Source: Paracoccaceae bacterium (GTDB lineage Bacteria; Pseudomonadota; Alphaproteobacteria; Rhodobacterales; Rhodobacteraceae). Taken from it: a DNA stretch of 64,000 nucleotides. How positions within the stretch are numbered: position 1 is the first letter of the stretch; every line of letters starts with the position of its first letter. This document shows positions 17,175-26,032 of the stretch, one piece after another. Position numbers and translations under genes: made by a program. Under the pieces are notes generated by a model that was not told the DNA's origin, searched no databases, and was given only the letters and a program-made list of their open reading frames with translations. The stretch lies in contig JALSKC010000021.1 of the NCBI GenBank assembly GCA_026989055.1, positions 27,338 through 91,337 of the forward strand. Reading direction: 5' to 3'.

Positions 17175-18338
17175 CTAGCGCGTCAGGACGACGCCGGCGC
17201 TGTCCGTCCAGGACAGCCACACGGTATCTTCCCAGGAAAAACCACGCCGCGAAATCCGGCGGCTGTTGGCCGTCTGGGCCATGATCAGGTGCCCGTTCTC
17301 CAGCATCACGTGATAGGTCGAGATATTGCCGAGATAGGCAATGTCATGCACCCGCCCGCGAAAGGCATTTGCCGCCTGGGCCGGCCTTTCGGAGCTGATC
17401 GCCACCTTTTCCGGCCTGATTGCGAAATGCACCCGGGTTCCGGGGGCGAGACGCTCCTGGCTGGCGGCGATCAGCGGCGGCTGTCCCTCGGCCCAGTCGA
17501 TCTCCACCCGGTTTTCTCCCTTCGGGCGGGCGGTTCCCTCGATCAGGTTCACATCGCCTATGAAGTCGGCGACATAGACGCTGTTCGGGCTTTCGTAGAT
17601 CTCCGCCGGCGTGGCCACCTGCACGATCCGCCCCTCGTCCATCACGGCAACGCGGCTGGCCACCGTCATCGCCTCTTCCTGATCATGGGTCACGATCACG
17701 AAGGTGGTGCCGGTGCGCTCCTGGATATCCATCAGCTCGAACTGGGTTTCCTGGCGCAGCTTCTTGTCGAGCGCGCCCAGGGGTTCGTCCAGCAGCAGCA
17801 GCTTGGGGGCCTTGGCCAGCGAACGGGCCAGGGCCACACGCTGGCGCTGGCCGCCCGAGATCTGGTGCGGCTTGCGGGTCGCGAAGCGCTCCAGCCGGGT
17901 CAGGCGGAGCATCTCCGCAACCCGCTCCTCGATCGCCTCGCGGCTCATCCGCGAGCGCTTCAGCCCGAAGGCGATGTTGTCGCGCACGCTCAGATGCGGA
18001 AACAGCGCATAGGACTGAAACATCATGTTCACCGGGCGCCTGTTGGGCGGCACCGGAACGATGTCCTGCCCGTCGAGCAGGATGGTGCCCCCGGTCGGGG
18101 CCTCGAAGCCCGCGAGCATGCGCATCAGGGTCGTCTTGCCGCAGCCCGAAGGGCCGAGCAGGGCAAAGAACTCACGCCGGTAGATATCCAGTGTCAGGTC
18201 GTCGATCGCGGTGAATTCGCCGAATTTCTTGGTGACCGAGAGGAACCGGATCAGCGGCCGTTCCTCCGGGTCGTTCCAGGGGGCGAACTCCCTGCTGGCC
18301 TGCTGGCTTGTGTCCTGCTGCGCGGCATCCGGGCTCAT
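17175..18338 (-). CDS. potG: Polyamine ABC transporter ATP-binding protein PotG/PotA type
   Basis: 387 residues. Walker A GPSGCGKT is at about 62-69, the Q loop is in MMFQSYALFPHLSV, the signature is ISGGQRQRVALARSLA, Walker B is LLLLDEPLGALD and the switch histidine is in VIVTHDQEEA. The C-terminal TOBE domain (about 300-385) is as in PotA/PotG. The ATG at 18338 is preceded by a GGAG site; the longer frame to 18440 would run into potF and is rejected. The first 25 residues are a polar extension. Confidence 0.94.
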   Translation of the reverse strand: MSPDAAQQDTSQQASREFAPWNDPEERPLIRFLSVTKKFGEFTAIDDLTLDIYRREFFALLGPSGCGKTTLMRMLAGFEAPTGGTILLDGQDIVPVPPNRRPVNMMFQSYALFPHLSVRDNIAFGLKRSRMSREAIEERVAEMLRLTRLERFATRKPHQISGGQRQRVALARSLAKAPKLLLLDEPLGALDKKLRQETQFELMDIQERTGTTFVIVTHDQEEAMTVASRVAVMDEGRIVQVATPAEIYESPNSVYVADFIGDVNLIEGTARPKGENRVEIDWAEGQPPLIAASQERLAPGTRVHFAIRPEKVAISSERPAQAANAFRGRVHDIAYLGNISTYHVMLENGHLIMAQTANSRRISRRGFSWEDTVWLSWTDSAGVVLTR

Positions 18339-18412
18339 CTGTCCGCTCCAGGCTTCCGGAAGGCGGCGCCGCACCCCGCACGGGCGGGGGGCGGTCGTCC
18401 TTTGCGGGCGAT

Positions 18413-19498
18413 TCAGGTGCCCGACTTGATCTTCGTCCACATCCTGGTCACGAACCGCTGCACCTTCGCGTCATAGGGCGTGGTGGTGTAGAGGTTCTTC
18501 AGCGTTTCCTCATCCGGGTAGATCGCCGGATCCTCCAGAATTTCCGGATCGACGAATTCCTGGCTGGCCTTGTTGCCGTTGGCATACCAAACGTAATTGG
18601 TTGCCGCGGCAATGTTTTCGGCATCCATGATGAAATTGAGGAACTTGTGCGCCCCGTCCGGGTTGGGCGCATCGGCCGGAATCGCCATCTGGTCGAACCA
18701 CATCAGCGCCCCTTCCTTGGGGGCGTTGTAGGCGATTTCCACCCCGTTTTCGGCCTCGTCGGCCCGGTCGCGGGCCTGCAGGATGTCGCCCGACCAGCCG
18801 AAGGCCACGCAGATGTCGCCATTGGCCAGCGCATTGATGTATTCGGAGTTGTGGAACTTCAGCACATAGGGGCGCACCGCCGCAAGCACCGGCTCGGCCT
18901 TGGCGATCACGTCGGTGTCGTGGCTGTCGGGGTCCTCGCCGAGATACTTGAGCGCGGCGGGGATCATTTCACCCGAGGAATCGAGGAAATGCACGCCGCA
19001 GCCGGCCAGCTTTTCCATGTTGGCGGGGTCGAAGATCAGCGAAAGCGAATCGATCGGCGCATCCTCGCCCAGCACCTCGCGCACCTTGTTCACGTTGACC
19101 CCGATGCCGGTGGTCCCCCACATGTAGTTGATCGAATACTGGTTGCCCGGGTCGTATTGCGCGGTGCGTTCCTTGATCACGTCCCACAGGTTCACCGCGT
19201 TGGGCAGCTTGGAATAGTCCAGCTTCTGGAACACCCCGGCCGCGATCTGGCGCTGCAGGAAGGTCCCCGAGGGCACCACCACGTCATAGCCGGAGCCGCC
19301 GGCCAGCAGCTTGGTTTCCAGAAGCTCGTTGGAATCGAACACGTCGTAGATAAGTTCGAGCCCGGTTTCCTCCTCGAATTTGGTCAGCAGCTCCTCATCA
19401 ATGTAGTCCGACCAGTTGAACACCCGCACCTCTTGCGCCGAGGCGATGCCTGCGGCCAGCGCCAGAGCACCTGCGAGCGGCATCCAGCTTCCGTTCAT
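18413..19498 (-). CDS. potF: Periplasmic polyamine-binding protein PotF/PotD type
   Basis: 361 residues with a signal peptide cleaved after ASA (about residue 21) and the family start VRVFNWSDYIDEELLTKFEEETG. Later motifs include SGYDVVVPSGTFLQRQ, NYMWGTTGIGVN and CVAFGWSGDILQA. These match putrescine/spermidine-binding proteins; which polyamine is preferred cannot be read. GGGAGGAATCGCAA before the ATG is a strong ribosome site. It leads the leftward operon and faces the GntR gene. Confidence 0.94.
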   Translation of the reverse strand: MNGSWMPLAGALALAAGIASAQEVRVFNWSDYIDEELLTKFEEETGLELIYDVFDSNELLETKLLAGGSGYDVVVPSGTFLQRQIAAGVFQKLDYSKLPNAVNLWDVIKERTAQYDPGNQYSINYMWGTTGIGVNVNKVREVLGEDAPIDSLSLIFDPANMEKLAGCGVHFLDSSGEMIPAALKYLGEDPDSHDTDVIAKAEPVLAAVRPYVLKFHNSEYINALANGDICVAFGWSGDILQARDRADEAENGVEIAYNAPKEGALMWFDQMAIPADAPNPDGAHKFLNFIMDAENIAAATNYVWYANGNKASQEFVDPEILEDPAIYPDEETLKNLYTTTPYDAKVQRFVTRMWTKIKSGT

Positions 19499-19545
19499 TT
19501 GCGATTCCTCCCGTTGATTCCGGTCCCGTGCCGGCCCCCGTCAGA

Positions 19546-19555
19546 TTTGATCAAA
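19546..19555. promoter_or_regulatory. Palindromic operator candidate upstream of potF
   Basis: TTTGATCAAA is a perfect ten-base palindrome in the potF/GntR divergent gap. The eight-base core TTTGATCA recurs 780 bases away before the second ligase gene, which suggests that one regulator, probably the GntR/FCD protein between them, binds both. Confidence 0.5.
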
Positions 19556-19558
19556 ACA

Positions 19559-19587
19559 TTGACAAAAAGCAACAACGAGTTTTCTAT
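19559..19587 (+). promoter_or_regulatory. Possible promoter of the GntR regulator gene
   Basis: TTGACA at 19559-19564 is a perfect -35 box; 17 bases later TTCTAT (19582-19587) is a poor -10. The operator candidate abuts it on the left, so autoregulation is plausible. Confidence 0.35.
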
Positions 19588-19625
19588 CCCCCAAGCTCGT
19601 CAGAACCGCCCTGCCGGAGGGAGCG

Positions 19626-20315
19626 ATGCAACCGGGGCCCGGCATGGACAACCAAGCGAACAGACTTCCGGCGCATGAGCTGGTCTATCGCCGGATCCGC
19701 GAGATGATCCTGTTCGGAGAGCTCGGCCCCGGACAGGCTGTCACCATCCAGGGGCTGGCGGCCGGAATCGGCGCCGGCATGACTCCGGTCCGCGAGGCGA
19801 TCCGGCGCCTGATAGCCGAGGGCGCGCTGGAATTCCTCGGCAACCGGCGGGTCTCCCTGCCCCGGCTGTCGCTCGCCCAGCTCGACGAGATTTCCGTTGC
19901 CCGGCAGGCGCTCGAACCGGAACTCGCACGCCGGGCGGCCCCCAGGATGCGGCCGCGGGACATCGACGAACTGCGCGCGATCGACGATGCGCTGAACCAC
20001 GCGATCGAGCGGGGCGACGTGGCCGGCTACCTGCGGCACAACTGCCGTTTCCACTCCGCGCTCTACCGGCATTCCGGCGCCCGGATCCTGACCCAGATAT
20101 CGCAGACGCTCTGGCTGCGGGTCGGCCCTTCGCTGCGGGTCGTCTGCGGCGTCTACGGCACGGCCAACCTGCCTGACAAGCACGACGAGGCCATCACCGG
20201 CCTGCGCAACCAGGATCCCGAGGCCGTGGCCCGGGCCATAGCCGACGACATAGAACAGGGCCACGCGCAGATCCGCCGGTCGCTTCTGGAGGCTTCTGCC
20301 GGCGAATTCGATTGA
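19626..20315 (+). CDS. GntR-family regulator with FCD domain
   Basis: 229 residues. The N-terminal winged helix (about 15-80) reads LVYRRIREMILFGELGPGQAVTIQGLA with MTPVREAIRRLIAEGALEF, the GntR recognition-helix pattern. The C-terminal all-helical FCD effector domain (about 90-220) has RQALEPELARRAA and FHSALYRHSGA. GGAGGGAGCG precedes the ATG. Placed between the pot operon and the second ligase gene and flanked by two copies of TTTGATCA, it is the best candidate to control polyamine use. The effector is not known. Confidence 0.88.
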   Translation: MQPGPGMDNQANRLPAHELVYRRIREMILFGELGPGQAVTIQGLAAGIGAGMTPVREAIRRLIAEGALEFLGNRRVSLPRLSLAQLDEISVARQALEPELARRAAPRMRPRDIDELRAIDDALNHAIERGDVAGYLRHNCRFHSALYRHSGARILTQISQTLWLRVGPSLRVVCGVYGTANLPDKHDEAITGLRNQDPEAVARAIADDIEQGHAQIRRSLLEASAGEFD

Positions 20316-20325
20316 CCGGCAGAAA

Positions 20326-20335
20326 TTTGATCATA
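20326..20335. promoter_or_regulatory. Second copy of the TTTGATCA operator candidate
   Basis: TTTGATCATA lies between the GntR stop and the second ligase start, 29 bases before the latter. It shares the eight-base core with 19546-19555 and sits in an A/T-rich patch that is unusual for this window. Confidence 0.45.
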
Positions 20336-20363
20336 TTCTGCCGTCGGGTGTCCCGCCCGACTC

Positions 20364-21764
20364 GTGCAAGAACCGGTGAACGCTTTGCCGAAGAAATCCG
20401 TATCGCAATGGATCGAGAGCCTGCCCGCGGCCTTTCAGGACTACCGTCAGGGAAGGCCGGTCGAAGAGGTGGAGTGCATCGTCCCGGATCTCGCCGGCAT
20501 GTCCCGCGGCAAGTCGATGCCGGTTCACAAGTTTTCCCCCGAATCACGCTACTTCCTGCCGATCTCGCTGTTCTACCAGACGATCACCGGCGAATACGTG
20601 AACCTGGAAAGCATCCCCAACCAGTGGATGGAGCGCGACATCGTGCTCCGCCCCGACATGGAAAGCGCCTCGGCGGTGCCCTGGGCGGATGATGTCACCC
20701 TGCAGGTGATAAACGACCTGGAAACCCGCGACGGCGCGCCGGTCGCGGTCGCCCCGCGCAACGTGCTCAAGCGGGTTCTCGCCGCCTATCACGAACGGGG
20801 CTGGCAGCCGGTGATCGCGCCGGAGCTGGAATTCTACCTGACCCGGCCGAATGTGGACCCGAACGAGCCGATCGAGCCCCCGATCGGCCGGACCGGCCGG
20901 CGCGGTGCGGCGCGGCAGGCCTATTCCATGGTCGCCGTCGATGAATACGGCCCCGTGATAGACACGATCTACGACTATGCCGAGGCCCAGGGCCTGGCCA
21001 TCGACACGCTGATCCAGGAAGGCGGCGCCGGGCAGATCGAGATCAACCTGCTTCACGGCGACCCGCTGACGCTGGCCGATCAGGTCTTCTATTTCAAGCG
21101 CACCATCCGCGAAGCGGCCCTGAAGAACGGCACCTTCGCCACCTTCATGGCAAAGCCGATGCGCGACGAACCCGGAAGCGCCATGCACATCCACCAGAGC
21201 GTGCTTGACAGGAAGACCGGCCGCAACCTGTTTTCCACCGCCGACGGCCGGGCTTCGGAAGCCTTCCTGCATTTCATCGGCGGCTCGCAGAAGCACCTGC
21301 GCGCAACCATGCCCCTGCTGGCCCCCTTCGTGAATTCCTACCGCCGCTTCACCGTCGGGATGAGCGCCCCGACCAACCTCGAATGGGCCGCCGACAACCG
21401 GACGACGGGGCTGCGCATCCCCAATTCCGGCCCGGAAGGGCGCCGGGTGGAAAACCGCGTCATCGGCATGGATGCCAACCCCTACCTGGCCATCGCCGCG
21501 AGCCTGGTCTGCGGCTATCTGGGGCTTGTCAACAGGACGGAACCACGCCCCGAAGCCAGGGGAGAAGTCTACGGTGAAAGCGCCACCGTGCTGCCGCGCA
21601 ACCTCGACGAGGCCCTGGACGGCTTCGCGGAAGATGCTGCCGTGCGGGCAATGCTCGGCGAGGAATTCTGCCAGCTCTACGCAGCCATAAAGCATACCGA
21701 ACTGGACGAGTTCCAGCGCGAAATCTCGCCCTGGGAACGCCAGCATCTGCTTCTGAACGTCTGA
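20364..21764 (+). CDS. Glutamine-synthetase-like gamma-glutamyl-polyamine ligase (copy 2, PuuA-like)
   Basis: 466 residues of the GlnA/PuuA superfamily with APELEFYLTRP, GAGQIEINLLHGD, FMAKPMRDEPGSAMHIHQSV, EWAADNRTTGLRIP and GMDANPYLAIAASL. It differs clearly from copy 1 in all motifs, so this is an old duplication or a separate subfamily, not a recent copy. It heads a rightward transcript with a putrescine-type aminotransferase and a PuuB-like oxidase, so gamma-glutamylputrescine synthetase is the likely role. The start is a GTG at 20364; another GTG at 20376 is possible, and neither has a strong ribosome site. Confidence 0.85.
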   Translation: MQEPVNALPKKSVSQWIESLPAAFQDYRQGRPVEEVECIVPDLAGMSRGKSMPVHKFSPESRYFLPISLFYQTITGEYVNLESIPNQWMERDIVLRPDMESASAVPWADDVTLQVINDLETRDGAPVAVAPRNVLKRVLAAYHERGWQPVIAPELEFYLTRPNVDPNEPIEPPIGRTGRRGAARQAYSMVAVDEYGPVIDTIYDYAEAQGLAIDTLIQEGGAGQIEINLLHGDPLTLADQVFYFKRTIREAALKNGTFATFMAKPMRDEPGSAMHIHQSVLDRKTGRNLFSTADGRASEAFLHFIGGSQKHLRATMPLLAPFVNSYRRFTVGMSAPTNLEWAADNRTTGLRIPNSGPEGRRVENRVIGMDANPYLAIAASLVCGYLGLVNRTEPRPEARGEVYGESATVLPRNLDEALDGFAEDAAVRAMLGEEFCQLYAAIKHTELDEFQREISPWERQHLLLNV

Positions 21765-21806
21765 AAGAGCGGCCGAACGGAGCCGCAACCATCGGAGAGC
21801 CGCATC

Positions 21807-23204
21807 ATGAACATGCTCACCAACCACCCACCGACTTCCGAACTCCAGGCCCTGGATGCGGCGCATCACATGCACCCCTTCACGGCCAATGCCGAGCTCG
21901 CAAGCCGGGGCGCGCGGATCATCACCTCTGCCCGGGGCGTCCATCTGACCGATTCCGACGGCAACCGGATACTCGACGCCATGGCCGGGCTGTGGTGCGT
22001 GAACATCGGCTACGGGCGGGATGAACTCGCCGATGCGGCGGCACGCCAGATGCGCGAGCTTCCCTACTACAACACGTTCTTCCAGACCAGCCACGTGCCG
22101 GCCATCGCCCTGGCCAGGAAACTGGCGGAGCTGCTGCCGGGAGATCTGAACCACCTGTTCTTCGCCTCGGGCGGATCAGAGGCGAACGACACCAACATCC
22201 GCCTTGTCAGACACTACTGGGCAGCACGGGGCAAGCCCGAAAAGAAGGTGATCATCAGCCGCAGGAACGCCTATCACGGTTCCACCGTGGCCGCCGCCAG
22301 CCTGGGCGGGATGAGCGCGATGCACGCCCAGGGGGGGCTGCCGATCCCCGACATCCACCATATCGATCAGCCGAACTGGTATGCCGAGGGCGGCAACCTG
22401 AGCCCCGAAGACTTCGGACGGGAGCGCGCCCGGCAGCTGGAACGGGCCATCGAGGAGCTGGGCGAGGAGCGCGTGGCCGCCTTCATCGCCGAGCCGATCC
22501 AGGGCGCCGGCGGGGTCATCGTCCCGCCGGAAACCTACTGGCCGGAAATCCAGCGTATCTGTGACGAACGCGAGATCCTGCTGATCGCCGACGAGGTGAT
22601 CTGCGGCTTCGGCCGCACCGGAAACTGGTTCGGCTCGGAGACCTTCGGCATCCGCCCCGACATCATGACCCTCGCCAAGGGGCTGAGCTCGGGCTATGCG
22701 CCGATCGGGGCCTCGGCGGTATCCGACGAGGTGGCCGAGGTGATCGCGACCGCCGGAGAATTCAGCCACGGCTACACCTACTCCGGCCACCCGGTATCGG
22801 CGGCGGTCGCGCTGGAAAACCTGCGCATTCTCGAAGAAGAGGCAATAATAGACACCGTTCGGAGCGAAATCGCCCCCTACCTCGCCGAGAGGTGGCGCAG
22901 CCTTGCCGAACATCCGATGGTAGGCGAAGCGGTGATCGTCGGCATGGTCGGCTCGGTCGCGCTGACCCCCGACAAGGCGGCCCGCGCTCCCTTCGCCAGC
23001 CCGCCCGGCACCATCGGCACCATCTGCCGGGACCGCTGCTTTGCCAACAAGCTGGTGATGCGCCATGTGGGCGACCGGATGATCATCGCGCCGCCGCTGG
23101 TGCTCACGCGGGCAGATGTCGATGTACTGATCGAACGCGCCTGGCGCTCGATCGACGAGACCTGGCAGGAAGCGAAGCGTCAGGGCCTTCTCGTCGCCGG
23201 GTAA
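21807..23204 (+). CDS. Class III aminotransferase, putrescine/omega-amino-acid type (SpuC-like)
   Basis: 465 residues, fold-type I class III PLP enzyme. FFASGGSEANDTNIRLVRHY, NAYHGSTVAAASLGGM, AEPIQGAGGVIVPP, LLIADEVICGFGRTG and the PLP lysine in TLAKGLSSGYAPIGA are all present, followed by GYTYSGHPVSAAVAL. The early DAAHHMHPFT segment is typical of putrescine-pyruvate and related omega-transaminases. It could take putrescine or the aminobutyraldehyde/GABA end of the pathway. It lies 42 bases after the ligase and 24 bases before the oxidase. Confidence 0.87.
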   Translation: MNMLTNHPPTSELQALDAAHHMHPFTANAELASRGARIITSARGVHLTDSDGNRILDAMAGLWCVNIGYGRDELADAAARQMRELPYYNTFFQTSHVPAIALARKLAELLPGDLNHLFFASGGSEANDTNIRLVRHYWAARGKPEKKVIISRRNAYHGSTVAAASLGGMSAMHAQGGLPIPDIHHIDQPNWYAEGGNLSPEDFGRERARQLERAIEELGEERVAAFIAEPIQGAGGVIVPPETYWPEIQRICDEREILLIADEVICGFGRTGNWFGSETFGIRPDIMTLAKGLSSGYAPIGASAVSDEVAEVIATAGEFSHGYTYSGHPVSAAVALENLRILEEEAIIDTVRSEIAPYLAERWRSLAEHPMVGEAVIVGMVGSVALTPDKAARAPFASPPGTIGTICRDRCFANKLVMRHVGDRMIIAPPLVLTRADVDVLIERAWRSIDETWQEAKRQGLLVAG

Positions 23205-23228
23205 GACCTTCTCCCGACAGGGTGCCGC

Positions 23229-24533
23229 ATGCTGGACATTCTCACCGCCAACGACCGCGACAGCGAATACCCGCCCTCATGGTATGCCGCAAGCGCCGAC
23301 CTGCCGGAGCCCTTTCCCGAAGCGGCCGGGGAGCTGCGTTGCGATGTCTGCGTGGTCGGCGGCGGCTTTACCGGGCTGTCGGCCGCGCTGCATCTGGCGC
23401 AGCACGGCTTCGACGTGGTGCTTCTGGAGGCCCGGCGGGTGGGCTTCGGCGCCTCGGGGCGCAACGGCGGGCAGGTGGGCACCGGGCAGCGGCTGGATCA
23501 GGACAGGCTGGAAAGGCTGGTCGGGCACGAACGGGCCCGCGCCCTGTGGGAGCTGTCCCTGGAAGCCGTGCGGCTGGTGCGCGAACTGATCGACACCCAT
23601 GACATGGACCTGCCCTTTGCCGAAGGGATCATCCACGCCGACCACCGCCGCCGCTTCGTGCCCCACAGCCACGCCTATGCCCGCAAGCTGCAGGAAGACT
23701 ACGGCTACGGGCTGATCCGTCCGCTGGAGCGCGAGGAACTGCGCCACCTGGTCGGTTCGCCTGCCTATTTCGGCGGGGTGCTCGACATGGGGGGCGGTCA
23801 CCTCCACCCGCTGAAATATGCGCTGGGACTGGCCCGGGCAGCGGCTGCCGCCGGCGCAAGGATCTTCGAAAACACCCGTGTCAGTGACTTTTCGCAGGGC
23901 TCCCCCGCATGTATCCGCACGCCACGGGCAACGGTTTCGGCCGATTTCGTGCTCCTGGCCTGCAACGGCTATATCGGCAGGCTGAGCGGTCGGGTTGCGG
24001 CCAGGGTGATGCCGATCAACAACTTCATCGTGGCCACGGAACCTCTGGACGAAGGTCTGGCCCGGGAACTTCTGCGCGAAAACCACGCGGTCGCCGACAG
24101 CCGGTTCGTGATCAACTACTTCCGCCTGTCGGAAGACCGGCGGATGCTGTTCGGCGGCGGCGAAAGCTACGGATACCGCTTTCCCGGGGACATCGCTGCC
24201 AAGGTGCGCCGGCCGATGGGCCGGATCTTTCCGCAGCTGCAGGAGGTGCGCATCGATCACGCCTGGGGCGGCACGCTGGGGATCACGCTGAACCGGATGC
24301 CCTATTTCGACCGGCTCGCCGGCAATGTCCTCACCGCCGGTGGCTATTCCGGCCACGGGGTCGCCCTGGCAACGCTGGGCGGCAGGATCGCCGCGGAAGC
24401 GATCGCCGGGCAGGCCGGAAACTTCGACCTGATGGCCAGCGTGCCGACACCCCGCTTCCCCGGCGGTGCCGCCCTGCGCTGGCCGCTGCTGGTGCTGGCG
24501 ATGGTCTGGTTCTCGCTGCGCGACAGGCTGTAG
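23229..24533 (+). CDS. puuB: FAD-dependent gamma-glutamylputrescine oxidase (PuuB-like)
   Basis: 434 residues of the DAO family. The dinucleotide-binding motif is VCVVGGGFTGLSAALHLA near residue 40, followed by LLEARRVGFGASGRNGGQVGTGQR, as in PuuB. The C-terminal FAD contact is AGGYSGHGVALATLGG, and DHAWGGTLGITLNRMP is typical. PuuB oxidises gamma-glutamylputrescine to the aldehyde with release of ammonia and hydrogen peroxide. The aldehyde dehydrogenase PuuC that would follow is not in the window. The stop is two bases from the convergent glpK stop. Confidence 0.88.
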   Translation: MLDILTANDRDSEYPPSWYAASADLPEPFPEAAGELRCDVCVVGGGFTGLSAALHLAQHGFDVVLLEARRVGFGASGRNGGQVGTGQRLDQDRLERLVGHERARALWELSLEAVRLVRELIDTHDMDLPFAEGIIHADHRRRFVPHSHAYARKLQEDYGYGLIRPLEREELRHLVGSPAYFGGVLDMGGGHLHPLKYALGLARAAAAAGARIFENTRVSDFSQGSPACIRTPRATVSADFVLLACNGYIGRLSGRVAARVMPINNFIVATEPLDEGLARELLRENHAVADSRFVINYFRLSEDRRMLFGGGESYGYRFPGDIAAKVRRPMGRIFPQLQEVRIDHAWGGTLGITLNRMPYFDRLAGNVLTAGGYSGHGVALATLGGRIAAEAIAGQAGNFDLMASVPTPRFPGGAALRWPLLVLAMVWFSLRDRL

Positions 24534-24535
24534 AA

Positions 24536-26032
24536 TCAGCCCCTGTTGCTGAGCGTTCGGGCCACCGCGTCCTTCCAGCCGGCATATCTTGTCTCGCGGG
24601 TTTCCTCCGCCATTACCGGAGCAAAGCGCCGCTCGGCCTCCCAGCTGCGGGCGAACTCTTCCCGACCGGGGCAGATCCCGGCCCGCATCCCGGCCAGCCA
24701 CGCCGCCCCCAGCGCCGTGGTTTCCAGAACCGCGGGCCGGTCCACCGGCACCCCGGTAATATCGGCCAGGAACTGCATCGCCCAGTCGGAGGCCGACATC
24801 CCGCCATCGACCCGCAGCCGCCCGCTTGCGGCCCCGCCTTCCCCCAGGTCGGCCCGCATGGCCTCCAGCAGGTCGCGGGTCTGGTAGCCGACGCTTTCCA
24901 GCGCCGCGCGGGCCAGCTCTGCCGGGCCGGTGGCGCGGGTCAGCCCGAAGATCGCACCGCGCGCGTCGGCATCCCAGTAGGGCGCGCCGAGGCCGGTAAA
25001 GGCGGGCACCAGATAGAGCTGCTGCCCCCGGTCGGCCCGCTCGGCCAGGGCCCCGGCTTCGGCGGCATCCCGGAGAATCCCGAGCCCGTCGCGCAGCCAC
25101 TGCACCACCGCCCCGGCGATGAAGATCGAGCCTTCCAGCGCATAGCTGCGCCGCCCGTCGAGCTGGCAGGCGATGGTGGTCAGCAGCCGGTTGCGCGAGC
25201 GCACCAGTTCGGTGCCGGTATTGAGCAGTGCGAAACAGCCCGTTCCGTAGGTGGACTTCATCATCCCGGGCGCGAAACAGGCCTGCCCCATGGCGGCAGC
25301 CTGCTGATCTCCCGCCACTCCGAGGATCGGGATGGAACGGCCGAAAAGCCCCGCATCGGTGTGTCCGTAATCGGCGGCACAGTCACGCACCTCGGGCAGC
25401 ATGGACAACGGCACGCCGAATTCCGCGCAGATCTCGGCATCCCAGATTCCGCGGCCGATGTCGAACAGCATGCTGCGCGCCGCATTGGTGGCATCGGTGG
25501 CATGCACCGCCCCGCCGGTCAGCCGCCAGATCAGGTAGCTGTCAACGGTGCCGAAGCGCAGCCGCCCGGCTTCGGCGCGTTCGCGGGCACCGGACACGTT
25601 GTCGAGGATCCAGCCGATCTTGGTGGCCGAGAAATACGGATCCAGCAACAGGCCCGTGCGCGCCGAGATCATCTCTTCCAGCCCGCGCTCCTTCAGCGCG
25701 CGGCAGGTATCGGCGGTGCGCCTGTCCTGCCAGACGATGGCCCGGTAGATGCATTCGCCGCTCTGCGCATCCCACACAAGCGTGGTCTCGCGCTGATTTG
25801 TGATGCCGATGGCCGCGACATCGCCGGCCCCGCCCGGAAGGCTTCCGATCGCATCGCGGCAGGTCTGAAGCGTGCTGCGCCAGATGTCTTCCGGGTCATG
25901 CTCGACCCAGCCCGAGCGCGGGAAATGCTGGGGAAACTCCTGCTGGGCCACGCCGGTGACGCGCAAGCTTTCATCGAAGACTATGGCCCGGGTGGATGTC
26001 GTGCCCTGGTCGATGGCCAGCAGATGCGTCAT
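24536..26032 (-). CDS. glpK: Glycerol kinase
   Basis: 498 residues of the FGGY kinase family, phosphorylating glycerol to glycerol-3-phosphate. Evidence: start [69 protein letters not shown] and the C-terminal [13 protein letters not shown]. Length is typical. The ATG at 26032 overlaps the glpD stop (ATGA); the frame extends further but only through glpD. No glycerol facilitator or ABC transporter is next to it. Confidence 0.96.
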   Translation of the reverse strand: MTHLLAIDQGTTSTRAIVFDESLRVTGVAQQEFPQHFPRSGWVEHDPEDIWRSTLQTCRDAIGSLPGGAGDVAAIGITNQRETTLVWDAQSGECIYRAIVWQDRRTADTCRALKERGLEEMISARTGLLLDPYFSATKIGWILDNVSGARERAEAGRLRFGTVDSYLIWRLTGGAVHATDATNAARSMLFDIGRGIWDAEICAEFGVPLSMLPEVRDCAADYGHTDAGLFGRSIPILGVAGDQQAAAMGQACFAPGMMKSTYGTGCFALLNTGTELVRSRNRLLTTIACQLDGRRSYALEGSIFIAGAVVQWLRDGLGILRDAAEAGALAERADRGQQLYLVPAFTGLGAPYWDADARGAIFGLTRATGPAELARAALESVGYQTRDLLEAMRADLGEGGAASGRLRVDGGMSASDWAMQFLADITGVPVDRPAVLETTALGAAWLAGMRAGICPGREEFARSWEAERRFAPVMAEETRETRYAGWKDAVARTLSNRG

